Shown here: positions 33,262 through 43,724 of the stretch, in pieces | Layout: each line of letters begins with the position of its first letter | Position numbering within the stretch: position 1 is the first letter of the stretch | NCBI GenBank assembly: GCA_022414725.1 | Contig: CM039465.1 | Location: forward strand, 20,420,690-20,484,689 | From: Microglena sp. YARC | Taxonomy: Eukaryota > Chlorophyta > Chlorophyceae > Chlamydomonadales > Chlamydomonadaceae | Direction: 5' to 3' | Length of the DNA stretch: 64,000 nt | Notes under the pieces: generated by a model | Seen by the model: the letters and a program-made list of their open reading frames with translations, nothing else | What the model was told of the DNA's origin: nothing | Databases searched by the model: none | Program-made: the position numbers and the translations under genes

Positions 33262-33580
33262 GATTTTTTTTCTGGTTACATTTAAGTTTTTTTTTTTGGT
33301 TATCATTGATTGGCATTAGGTTCCTATTCCCGGATCGGGTTTTCTATACCGTTGTTACCCGACTTTGATATTTAGTTTGTCCTCTTTTATCCACTTGGCA
33401 AACTTTGGTTTTTTGCCTCGTCTCATTCCTTCCTTTCCCTCCTTTGGGGTTCATTTGAAGTTCTCTCGTTCATTCGGAGTTCTTTGATTTTTTTTTTTTA
33501 TCTTTGTTACATATAGTTCTATGTCCCCAGTGCCATAGGTGGAGTACTAGTATTGTATGTCACCTGCGTCATAGGTGGAG

Positions 33581-33897
33581 TATCAGCATGAATAGCGGTG
33601 CTCTCATTTGTTTTATGTCTTGGTGACTCCTTGTGTACTCCCTTAGAACTATCGGCCCTGACAGTACTGTGACAGCTTCCCGTAGTGACAGCTTCCTGTG
33701 GACTGCGTCACCGGTTCTCCTGACACGGACTGTATAGCCTGTACCCTTATCAGGGTACAGATTGCCGCTCCTTCTTCCACTGGTGCCCCTTGATGGGTCT
33801 CCAGTCCTTGTAACGTTATTCTCGTCTCCGTGTATAGATTGGCGCGTCTGCTTCACGCAAGCATCTGTCCACTCTCTGGAGTGCGTTAAAGCTGATA
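33581..33897 (+). repeat. 3' LTR of copia copy 2
   Basis: This 317-bp repeat has ends TATCAGC and GCTGATA. It differs from the 5' LTR by four C/T substitutions and a 2-bp deletion, and is followed by the target duplication TTGAC. Confidence 0.93.
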
Positions 33898-34127
33898 TTG
33901 ACAAGCCTGACCAATGTACAGCCACATATAGTGACTTACTGACTTCGAGACTTTCCAAGTGCTTCCTTCCCTTTAGTCTTGACCTGAATAATCTTATTGT
34001 CCAAGTTCTTGACCGAAGCAGACCAGCTCTTAGTCATTGTATTTCTTTTATATCTATATTAATTTCTTATGCCCCTCAGTTAACTTCAGGAATTCTTGAG
34101 CTCAAGAATACCTCAAGTTGGGGGGGA
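33898..34127 (+). other. 3' end of copy 4 internal region with polypurine tract
   Basis: It resumes copy 4 after copy 2. The last part holds the inverted motif AATTCTTGAGCTCAAGAAT and a purine tract (GTTGGGGGGGA) directly before the 3' LTR. Both features recur in reverse at 57906-57960 next to the LTR of the related minus-strand element. Confidence 0.8.
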
Positions 34128-34340
34128 TGTTATTGTCCGATATACGTCGGACACTGAGTCGGCATAATGCATACCGGTACCTGGTCTCTCCAGGTCCCGA
34201 GTTTCCTGCCGCTAGGCCACAGGCTAGCTGTGGCCTACACGGGTCTGCAGGATCTTCCTGCAGACTCCCGTCTTCTATATAAGCGCACTCGTTGCGTGTA
34301 TCTTCCTTCTACTTCAGTCTTCACTGTGTAACCAACAAAA
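34128..34340 (+). repeat. 3' LTR of gag-only element copy 4
   Basis: This 213-bp repeat contains TATATAAG (a likely TATA box) about 60 bp before its end. It ends CCAACAAAA and is followed by the target duplication TGCGT. Confidence 0.9.
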
Positions 34341-34345
34341 TGCGT

Positions 34346-36001
34346 AAGCTGGTGGTGCCGAGTTGTCGAGGGAGGGAGGCTGATTAATGATTAATATAAT
34401 AATTAGCTAGTATCCGAGCTAGCCACTCGGATGCAAGATGCAAGGTTGCGGGAAATTATTTCTTCAGCTCGTGCATGCGCTGCAGCAGGATTTCCGAGAT
34501 AAGCGGTAAGAGGCCGGGTGTCGCTCAGCTGACGTGCGTAAGAGGTAAGTAAGAAGGCTGGACATTCGAGCTGGCAGACGGATGAAGAAAGATAAAAAAG
34601 GCGCCTCAGTTTCTCTCTGTGTTTTGCTCGACGTCAAGATATATCTGACGAGATACGCGTTCTCCGACCGAGGTGGCGACCTGTCCTGTAGATCATGGAA
34701 GATGTGCTTCGCTTCTCCTTCACGGGTACAAATATACGCGAGACCCTGGCGAGACGAATATAACTCTAAATCGTGAAACAGAATCCCCGCGGAGTCGAAC
34801 AGGTCGGAACCAACCCTACCATCGAGGGTATAGTTTCGCCCTCCCCGCCCTCCCCCCAGCCCCCCCCCCCCCCCCCCGCCCCGCCCCGCCCCCAATGCCA
34901 AGCTGGCATGGACACATGTCCACAGGATAGGCACCAGAGATCTCTGGGCACCACATAGCCATCCTTCGCTTATCGTGGCCAATCTTGAGTTTGTCAGAGC
35001 GACCTCAGGATTGTAATCGAATCTCGCCGATTTCTCATACGACACTGCTTTTATCTTTCTTTCAGCCTGTGAGCATTTTTCCCGGCTCCTTGCGTAGAAC
35101 ATCACAGGGCGGTCCAAAATGGCTTGAATCCTGACGAGTAGAGCCTTGTCGAATCATCGACGAGCTCCATGTTGCATAATTTGTTCTGTTAGCCCACGCT
35201 GAACTCCTGCGCCTTCGATACATATCTTGAGACACCTGCTAACTAGGTTCGGGGCCTGTCTTTGGAGTCAGCAACAAATAGCGCTCATTAGCCTCGTTTC
35301 GGTTTTGCTCTGAGAGGGCCCTCCCAATACCAGCTGCCCCAGCGCTTCATACCACCAGCGCCTCTTATTCTTCACATCGAGAGCGACACTTGGCACTGGT
35401 GAGTTCGAGTCCGGAGCCTGAATACGTGTGTCACCGTCTTGTATACCCTTGCCAATATTGAAAGCGTGGTCAGTCGGTCAACATCCGAGCCAAGCGTTTC
35501 GTGCCTTCCCTTGCTCGTCGACTGAATGGCATTCTATGCTCGCGCCCGAATAGTTATTTCCGCTCTTCCGCCCCGCTTTCTTCCTCTTTTGGGAAGTAAG
35601 CTGCCCGGAAGTGCAACTGCAGGGATGTATTGAGAAACCTTATCCCATGTTAGTGTTCAGTGCACTGTTGATCCACGAGTTTGCATGTCATCTTTGAGGG
35701 TGGACGACTGTGTGTGGGCTGTGGTGATCTTAGCTCTGGGGGTGCATTAGACTGGAGTGGGGGCAGGGAGAGGGGATCGGGGGACACCATCCTTTCCTAG
35801 CGGCCCATAAGGCATGTGGTAAATCTTTCCAGAGTTCCGATTCTTAAATTTACAAGCTGAAGAAAATGTTTAGCCCACGAAACTAATGGTAACATTTTTG
35901 ATGAGATGTGCAGAAAGCTGGTGTTGGGAAAGGTGGTATGGGGACTAGTGTTGTGTCATTAACTGTTCCTTTCCCTGATTTGATTTGTTTCTCCACTACA
36001 G
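34346..36001. other. no supported gene; probable intron or flank of the downstream gene
   Basis: A C-rich tract lies at about 34857-34890. A long minus-strand ORF across it is mostly low-complexity glycine and has no recognised domain. The last part before 36002 reads as the 3' end of an intron (pyrimidine-rich, CTCCACTACAG). Confidence 0.4.
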
Positions 36002-37448
36002 ACTGTTTGCAAGGTACTTACAGAAGATGACTCCTGCTGATGTGGCCAAGCAGTATTTTCAGGACTACGAGTATCGCAAGCTCATGAGGAGGGTGAGTCA
36101 CCAACTTGCTAGATTGATGGTTGGCTGTTCAAATTGAATGTGATAGGAATTTGAGTTTTGGTGGCTTCCGGAACGGTTGAAATAATCTTGATTCTTTGAT
36201 GGCTAAGGATGAACTGCTATGTTCAAGTGTGGTCCAGTGCCCCCTGGTTTCACATCTCCAACAAGAACCGAAGTTCCTTGGGCGAGAACATGTATCATTA
36301 TGTAAGTGCGTGATGCTGTCCAACCAACAATCTGCACTGTGCTCCGTCCCCAATTGATTGTAGGACATGTGCCGGTGGAGATGGATTTATTATTTGCATT
36401 GCTTGCTTCTTAGCCTGGTCCATCCCTGCAGCTCTTTGTGCAAGTTTCCTGTCTGCCAGTGTATTTCTTTCAAAGCTCCAGACTCAGCACAGATAAGTAG
36501 TGAGTCCTATTGCCTGAAAGCTAACATGAAAATCCTCAACCTTTGTATCTGCAGCGTTCTGAGGATCAAGAAAAGCGTTTATCAGTGGATGGGCAGCGAC
36601 GCCACAAATGCTCTTCAACATCTCAAACCCTGTCGGCAAATAACACACCCGTCAGTGTAGGGATGGGTGAAGAGGCGTTGGCACCCCTCGGGAACAGAGC
36701 TCAGCTGCACCAACAAAGTTCACTGCGCAAATTGGAATTTGAAGACCAAAGCTTCTCCCCTAGAGCGCGCTCCCAGCACTCCAACCTCTTTGCGCAGGAC
36801 TCTGGGTTGCTCAATATTCCTGAATGTTCTCTGCTTTCAAAGATGGGAGTGGATGTTGAAGCCCGAGGCCTTTTCAAGAACCTGAGTCACTCTGTGTTTG
36901 ACAGCGATCCCAGGCGATCCATGGACAGTTCCTTACAAGATGCAAGGCGCAAAAGCGGACAACAGAGGCCAAGCTTGGATGCAAACTCCCAAGCTTCACA
37001 TGGGTGGAGCCAGAGCAACTCTGCCACCTTCAATGATCCTAGACGATCTGTCGACAGCCTAGTCCATGCCTCGAGACGCAAGGGGTTGCCCCTGAACAAT
37101 GCTGGGGAACATCGTAATGGGACGTTTCACAATGTTGAGGTGGAGAGGATGAGTGTGGACAGTAAGGGAAGGTTCCACAACCTCGGCCCCTCCAACTCCT
37201 TTAATAGTGCGGGCCGCTCTACAAGCTGCATGAGTGATTTTGCTGCAAATGAGGAGGGGTCGGCAATGTATGCACGGTATGAGCCTTGCAAACCTGAGGC
37301 AAACGCAGTGTCTCCCATACGAGCCAGCCTGGCAGCTGATGAGCCAAAAGTTCTTTCACCTCCTGTTCGATATGCCTTCACTCAAATGGCTTCTTTCAGG
37401 GTCCTGATTGTTGTTGCAATTCTGGTGGCATTGCTACTGATAAGTTGA
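36002..37448 (+). CDS. 3' exons of an unrecognised gene with C-terminal hydrophobic anchor
   Basis: Exon 36002-36092 follows a clear 3' splice site (CTCCACTACAG) and ends at AGG before GTGAGT. It encodes LFARYLQKMTPADVAKQYF and further basic residues. Exon 36555-37448 begins after TATCTGCAG and continues in phase (RSEDQEKR) to TGA at 37446-37448. The second exon is polar, Ser/Arg-rich, with three loosely repeated SDPRRSMDS, NDPRRSVDS and RMSVDSKGR motifs. These look like basic-directed kinase sites. It ends with a 17-residue hydrophobic segment (FRVLIVVAILVALLLIS). That suggests tail-anchoring in a membrane. I do not recognise the family. Upstream exons are not identified. Confidence 0.6.
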
Positions 37449-39389
37449 AATCTGGGGTTGAGTCATGTTGAGTCAGTGTTTTTCCTAAGGTTTTTGGAGT
37501 AGGCAGGGACTACGCAGTAAAATCGTACAGGTCCAATTCCTGGGTCTACACTGAAGGGAAATGAAAAAAGCAATCATCGTTCTGCACAATTTTGGCACAA
37601 TTACAGTTTTGCTGAAAGAAAAGCGGTATCGAGCATTCCAGAAATCCCCCAGGGCTTTCGCAATTACATGACAATTTCTCTTAGTCAATGGCCTAACGTG
37701 GCAGTGCCAAACATGGCAATGGCAGTGGCTTGAATTACTCGAGAAGGACCCGAGCTTTTATATCTCTGCGGGGGTGGTGGGGGGGGGTCATTGCAGTCAA
37801 ATGGTAGACGTAGGGGTGCAGGCATCTGCATTCATGAAGTTCTAGGTCGTGGGCTCGTGGCTCCGTGGTAGGGCGAATGTATCTCCTTGCAATTCTATCT
37901 CGATTCAAAGCAACGCCATCAAGGAAATCAAGGAAGCTAGTGGAAAGCAAGTGGAAAGCAAATGGAAATCCATTGAGGCACACCTGCAGCAGCTGTGGGG
38001 TTAGTGCAGTCAAATGGCAGTCAAAGGGGTGCAGGCATCTTCATCTCGGCAGTCCAAGTTCGTGGGCTCGTTGTTCAGTGGTAGGGTGAATCTATCTGAC
38101 ACAAGCTTTGGTGGAAAGCAAATAAAAAGCCATCGAGGCACACCCGCAGGAGTCGTCTAGGTAGCAGGGTATGACGAGAGAAGGATGGCAGGATGAGTGG
38201 TTGCAGGGTTTCTCCCACGGCGTGGAGCGTCGATGACCTTGGTCTCTCCACTTGAGGAGAAAGCCTTGTACTTGAAACCAGCAGGCAATGTCTGCTCCAC
38301 CTCCACCAACCAGCCTGTCCAGCCTGTCCTTTTCGGCTGAAGAGGCTCATTAGAAACCATTTCGGCATGAGAATTTGCCCAATGAAATCTTTTATCTCAA
38401 AGATTTTGGCGCGTCACAGCAAGCGAGGGCCCCCTTGCTAGGGTTCAGGAAGCCCCATGATGAGGTTATTTCTTGGCGTGGCCTCAACTTTCTCCTCCCC
38501 CCTGGAGACGGGATGTCCTTGTGTCCTGGTTGGAATCTGTCCAGCGTGTCACCCTAGTGTTCTTGTCTAGGCATGCTCCCATGGGGAACTTGGGATGAGG
38601 GATGCCTGAGTCTGGCTGGTGCTAAACATTAATAATCGTTCTGCACGATGCTGCAGCCAGCGTTTGGGTCGACCAGAAGTATTAATTATTGTTTGTGAGA
38701 GATGCCCAGGCCAACGTTTTGCGAGTTCGAAAACATCATTACCCAGACCTGAGAGAACAATGGGCCATTTTGTGACTAAACATTAATAATCGTGTGTGCA
38801 CGATAAATCGTGCTTAGAAAACACTGGGTTGGGTGCTGGCTAACTGTTTCTTGCTATTGTAGCAACAATGCTTCTTGGTGTTTTAGCAGCCACGTTGATC
38901 ATCCAACAGGTCGCATATAGCTGAGACCTGTTGTGTGCAGTTGTTTTGGTAGTTCTGGTCGTGGTGGCAGCGATTGCTGTCGTCGGACCGGAAACAAAAT
39001 AATTTAGTTCGTTCACTCAATTGTTTGTGACCTGTATGATGCCACAGTGCTACATATATTGCTAGAAACATCGCTGGCCGGAACAGATAGTACAACCTGT
39101 TACCTCATCTTGGACTTGAAAGATTCATAAGTATGTTTTGTGTAGGTAGAATCGGATAATTTTATCATCACTAGCACGAACGCGGGGCCCCGTCGATTTT
39201 TAGGGGTTCAGTTCATCAGTGCCTTTTCCGCCTTAGCCCCTCTGATATCATGGTTGGGCAAGTCATTTGTCTACCCCTGGACTGTTACAACATGCATACA
39301 GGTAGGGGATTAGTTGTCAGCTTTTGGTCATTCGGATAATCAGACAAATGCCAACCAGGATTGTTTCCTCTGCTGGACATAAGGGTTCT
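37449..39389. other. intergenic DNA with a tandem duplication
   Basis: A block of about 200 bp is duplicated: about 37790-37990 and 38005-38155 share GGGGTGCAGGCATCT, GTGGGCTCGT, GTGGAAAGCAA and GAGGCACACC motifs in the same order. TAAACATTAATAATCGT occurs twice (38624 and 38778). No gene could be supported. Confidence 0.5.
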
Positions 39390-39482
39390 GTCACATTGTT
39401 GAACTACAGAGACACGAGTGCTGTATTGGCATCTAGCTAGATGCCAATGCAGCACTCGTTTTTTCTGTAGTTCAACACTCTG
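39390..39482. repeat. near-perfect 93-bp hairpin
   Basis: Arms GTTGAACTACAG and CTGTAGTTCAAC, ACGAGTGCTG and CAGCACTCGT, and TTGGCATCTAG and CTAGATGCCAA close on a TAGCTA centre with only a few mismatches. It could be a small foldback element or a small-RNA precursor. Confidence 0.75.
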
Positions 39483-41540
39483 ACAATAATGCCTGTCCCG
39501 GGAGGGGTGAAGGGTTAGTTGCCCCCTTGAAGGCTTGGACTCAGATCGAGGTGTGGATCTTGGCTTGTACTAAGTCGCCGCCATAGGTAAGACCCTGTGT
39601 GGCAGTGGTCGGGACCGCAGACCGGGAAAGAAGCAGCTAACAGTTTCTATGCCTGTGAAAGCATGCATTAATTAAATTAATACTTGAAACCATGGGATAT
39701 ATCCCTGTGTACTCCCAGGTTTTAGGGTAGGGACCAGGGGTCGTCCCTTGACTAGGGCTGCCTACGCATAGATTCCTTTCAGAAGGCCAGTCGTCAATTG
39801 AAGTCCCATGGAATCCCATGGTACGTAAGGGCTTCAGCAGTGTATATATATACTGCTAGGTGACACGAGACTTCCTGCTCATATAAAAAAGGAAGAACAG
39901 AATTCGTCCGGGTAGTAAGCAAGGTTGTTCAGGACGCCGCGTCTTGCGTTGCAGATGTAACGACAAAGCATCCGTTGTGCCGCAGACGCAGCTTAGGTGG
40001 GTTGACGGTGGTTTAATTCTGATAATCGAAGAGCCCAGAGGGCCGGTACTTGCAAGTGGGCCCTCTGACTCTGGGCGGTACTCCAAGTTCTTCGGTGGGT
40101 TGACGCAGAGCTGGGCGTCCTCCTGAACAACTGTAGAAGTAGGGCTTGCATTGCTCCCCAATGATGTCTTCCATCTGTTAGACTAGTGCTGACTAGACAA
40201 AAAGCTTGAGTGCACATTGTCGCTTTTCCACAAAACTTTTTCACGACCTTAATAACTTTCGAGTCGTGAATCGAATCGCCGGCTACTGATTATCTAGGCG
40301 TCTTTTTTCTAAACTTTAACGGCCATGGTGCTCCCCTTCCACGTTCTAAACTGGCAGCGTTATCTGTCATATTGCCTTGCTGTCTTATGTGTCTCTGTGT
40401 CTTATGTGTCTCTCTTTGCTGTCTCGTGTGTCCGCGTCCCCTGGTGTACCAGCTATATGCGTACTGACACGTGATGTATGATCATCGTCGGGCCCGCTTA
40501 AGGCCGACTCCTAGCTTTGTAATTTAGAATTTCCTTTCTTTCTTCTGCCCCCCTCTTTCTCCCCTGTCCTTTACTGCCGTTCTGAGCCCATCATTGCTTA
40601 AACCACTGCGGGGACACCACCCATCTAAACGGCTGAATGGAAGGCGGATCTGATAGACTTTAATTAACATAAGGAGGACTTCCGGAGTAGCCAGATAGGC
40701 TGAATGCCAAAATGAGACCGTGTATGGGTTAAGGTTACTCCTGGAGTCCTCTGTTGAATAAAATGAGGGCAGAACTGCGGCACACACCAAGCAATGCGGT
40801 TGGCTGTTTTATTTATTTTCGCAAGAAGGATTTTCGCCTCAAAGAGTCGGTCTCCATACGCTAGCCCTAGACTAGAAGGATTAAATGTGTTGGCGGAGTC
40901 ACCCCTATCCTTATAGAGGAAGTAGGTAGTTTGGCTCTCGAGTTTATGAGTACTTGCGTAGTGGCTGTCACTTTTTCACCAGGCCTATAGTTGTTACACA
41001 ATATTTGGTTGGCAATTGCGACCATTGCGACTGCCCAAACGAAGAAATACTTTCAGCCTGATATCATGCCGTTTAATAAGGAACCTTAACATGGGCGTGA
41101 GAAAAGTCATCGCCTGAGACTCCCAAACAGTAATCGTGTTATAATAATCCAAGGATTAATAAAAAGAAACCTTGGGTATCAACCCGGGTTAGTACCTCAT
41201 GCACTTGAAGTAAAGGCGAAAACAACAGGGTTAAGACCCTTAAAAGCTTTTTTCGCCAACTTGTGCGTGTACCCTTAATTTTTAAGGAATCACGGTAACT
41301 GAAAAATACTTAAATAAAAGGTACACTTTCCTTTAAAAATTACTTCAGCACTAAATATAGTACTAAATATACCGGTACACATTAAAATGTACTAAGTGTT
41401 GGCAAATCCGTTGTTTGTAATAAAACGGAACTGAAAACTGTGTGGCAAATTGCGTGCCATATTGCCGAAAGAAATTCAACAAGCGATGTAAATGTCGCCT
41501 ACTGCCATTGGCAAAGCTTATGTTAGAAAAACCTACTAAA
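39483..41540. other. no supported gene
   Basis: Apart from an inverted repeat of CAGAGGGCC type (about 40029-40074) and scattered short ORFs, I see nothing that can be annotated. Confidence 0.4.
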
Positions 41541-41648
41541 TCATTCATCTGATCAGATGTCCAATAAGTACGACAACCATTCATCTGATCAGATGCCCAA
41601 GAAGTACGACACTCATTCATGTGATCACATGTCCAAGAAGTACGACAG
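41541..41648. repeat. tandem repeat, three copies of a 34-bp unit
   Basis: The units start ATTCATCTGATCAGATG or a close variant (CATGTGATCACATG) and end AGTACGACA. Each unit contains a palindrome around TGATCA. Confidence 0.8.
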
Positions 41649-41906
41649 ATTATTCAACCAAACGATATCGTAGGGGTTAGTAGGGTAATATAGGTGGATA
41701 TGCCCAATTAAGGTGACTATGTTTACCGGGTGGACATTCACATTAACTGGGCATGTCCACCCTATTGTCAGTGTCGGTGTTCTTGTTGGTCGCTGTTGGT
41801 GTTGGTAGCGCTGCAGTGCAGTGTTGGTGTGTTCATGGGGCCAAGAGGGCTTGATCTCAAACCAACGAATATTATGTATCGCACAGTGATGGGATAAACC
41901 ATACGT

Positions 41907-42080
41907 CCATACTACTCTACCAATGCACCTAGGTGCATTTGTAGAGTAGTATGGCTCATACTTTCACAAGGCCCTCGCGTAGACAAGTCAAGGACCTTGA
42001 AGAGAGCTAGGTGCATTGGTAGAGTAGTATGGCTCATCCTTTCACATGGCCCTAGTGTAGACAAGACAAGGACCTTGCTT
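41907..42080. repeat. palindrome plus tandem duplication
   Basis: A 48-bp near-perfect palindrome (41907-41954) centres on ACCTAGGT. Its right arm and following 50 bp are repeated at about 42008-42080 (TAGGTGCATTGGTAGAGTAG and on). Confidence 0.7.
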
Positions 42081-42104
42081 TTGACAAAACGCCACCATTC
42101 TGTC

Positions 42105-42270
42105 GCTACATGGCGAGGCATGGGTCTGGCTAAACTAGTCAGAAGTGCCCCCATGGACCCCTCGGACTCCTCGCTTAGCGCTCCGCAGGGTTCGGGGTTC
42201 GGGGGACAGTGCGTCGCACTGGGGTCGTACCAAGTCACTCAATTTGCGACGCGCTGCAAGAATAAAAAAA
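42105..42270. repeat. dispersed repeat, reverse copy at about 48350-48540
   Basis: The phrases GCATGGGTCTGGCTAAACTA, CTCCGCAGGGTT and GTCGCACTGGGGTCG recur in reverse complement in intron 3 of the ankyrin gene at about 48360-48530. Confidence 0.6.
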
Positions 42271-42323
42271 AGTGCTTGAAGACTGCAACAAGCATTGTCA
42301 GGTACCCATAGCACCACTGTTTC

Positions 42324-42505
42324 TTTTTAGGCTATGCGTACCAGCTTCCACCCAGTTCCACCAGCCAGAAACTGCTTCAAGTCAAAAGCTTTCAGCTGCA
42401 TCGGAATGTTCGTCATGACAGCTTTTAGAAACACTAGCTAGCTCCAGGTTTCACATAAGGACAGGGAAAGGGAGCTGCGTGGAAGTTGCTACACGTAGGC
42501 AAACA
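42324..42505. repeat. MITE-like repeat, family A, copy 1
   Basis: The ends are inverted (TTTTTAGGCTATGCGTACC and GCTACACGTAGGC). The interior shares AAAGCTTTCAGCTGCAT and the GGGAGCTGCxTxGAAG end with the copies at 43253, 44535 and 45829. It is non-coding. Confidence 0.55.
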
Positions 42506-42679
42506 AGTAAGAGTGCAGGGCAAACATATGCATCCAGCCTGATCACGTTGAATGTCAATGCCATTTTAGTAAATAGCTGGCCTAAATAGGACCTGGTCAG
42601 CACCACAAGAATGGCAACGACAGACGTCAAGTTTCCCATACTACCCTGTTCTTATTGTTAGTATTGTAGGTAGGGAAAT

Positions 42680-42975
42680 AAAATATGATATCATATGGTG
42701 CGGGCGGCCTGACTAGGCCAAAGTTACCATTTATATGTAGGGACCTGCATATCATATGATGTTGCCCAAAGGCAAGTATGATATCATATGATGTCATACA
42801 CATGCATCATATGATATTGTATATAAATGGGAACTTTAGCTTAGTCAGACTGCTGGCATCATATGATATCCTATTGCTGTTCCCTATTTATCTACAAATC
42901 ATATGATGCAACTTGTACGATATCAGATGATAACATTCTCGCCTTTGGCTAACATCATATGATATGCCAGTCCCT
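42680..42975. repeat. AT-rich palindromic MITE-like repeat, family B, copy 2
   Basis: At least eight CATATGAT palindromes are present. It shares GTATATAAATGGGAACTTTAG and TTAGTCAGACTGCTGGCATC with the copy at 8265-8440. Confidence 0.55.
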
Positions 42976-43163
42976 AGTTGAAGGGCACTGCGTAGCTGCT
43001 TCTTCCCCACAACATAAGAATGCTGCAGCTCAAAGGTGCCTTGTTTTTTGGCAGAGCCCCCCATTTTGGGGGGCGCGAGCGTTGTTCGTATGTCCAACCA
43101 CACGAAGCCAACTATCGCAACTAACTATCTTGTAACTCAATTCTGTAGCCACCTGTCGTTCCG

Positions 43164-43201
<38 letters not shown>
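43164..43201. repeat. AT microsatellite
   Basis: An almost pure (AT)n run of about 38 bp, with one phase slip near its start. Confidence 0.95.
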
Positions 43202-43202
<1 letters not shown>

Positions 43203-43252
43203 CAATCTCCGCCTATTTTCTGCGGCGCTTGCGATGCCGCCTAGGACTTGTC

Positions 43253-43431
43253 TTTTGGCTACGAGCAGCAGCTTCTAGGCAGCTTCTTTGGCTTGCTATT
43301 CAGCCAAACCAAACGCAACTTAGTGCACCTTAAAGCTGTCACAATCAGCTTCTCAGAATTGAAAGTAGTTGGGTGCAGCACAGTGGCTGGTTCAGGGAGC
43401 TGCCTAGAAGCTGTTGCTCATAGCTGAAAAG
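43253..43431. repeat. MITE-like repeat, family A, copy 2
   Basis: About 179 bp with inverted ends TTTTGGCTACGAGCAGCAG (then CTTCTAGGCAGCT) and AGCTGCCTAGAAGCTGTTG (then CTCATAGCTGAAAA). It is non-coding, with no clear target duplication. Confidence 0.75.
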
Positions 43432-43724
43432 AAAAGCCCTGCAAAGATGCATACTTAAGCACTTGTGATTCGAGTGATTCAACATTACCCTGCCTTAAAC
43501 TCCATTCCCAAGACTATTGGTGGTTTGCCCCAGTGCAAGCAAACGGGCTGCCCCCCTCAACCTCACGCCTTGTAAGGTGTATTAAATATTGGGATACAAA
43601 AATAAATAGTTAATACGCCTTATGACAATGCGTATTAAATATCTATTTAGGCATCCCAAGTCTATTGTGTTCTTCCACCAATACTATAATGTTACCCCAT
43701 GTCTCAAATCATCATTGATAATAC

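Larger units (their letters stand above)
20168..33897 (+). mobile_element. Ty1/copia LTR retrotransposon, copy 2 (nested in copy 4)
   Basis: LTRs at 20168-20486 and 33581-33897 are flanked by the target duplication TTGAC (20163-20167 and 33898-33902). Both LTRs begin TATCAGC and end GCTGATA. They differ by four substitutions and one 2-bp indel. The internal region has gag, TAG and pol in copia order. Pol is split by copy 3 at 24334, resuming at 31250 after the duplicated CAGGC. Gag is broken by a frameshift and a nonsense codon. Confidence 0.95.
15649..34340 (+). mobile_element. gag-only LTR retrotransposon, copy 4 (outermost of nested stack)
   Basis: Identical-length 213-bp LTRs at 15649-15861 and 34128-34340 are flanked by the perfect target duplication TGCGT (15644-15648 and 34341-34345). 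Immediately after the 5' LTR is GGTCATGGTCCC, close to the copia-type primer site GGTTATGGGCCC that pairs with the middle of initiator tRNA-Met. A G-rich purine tract precedes the 3' LTR. Once the nested elements are discounted, the internal DNA is about 4 kb and holds one gag-like ORF and no pol, so it must depend on another element. The LTRs differ at four positions. A relative with the same LTR family lies at 57697 on the minus strand. Confidence 0.9.

Noticed and set aside
34464..35117. 217-codon minus-strand ORF
   Set aside because: It crosses a poly-C/G tract giving poly-glycine, and no domain or splice support is seen on either side.
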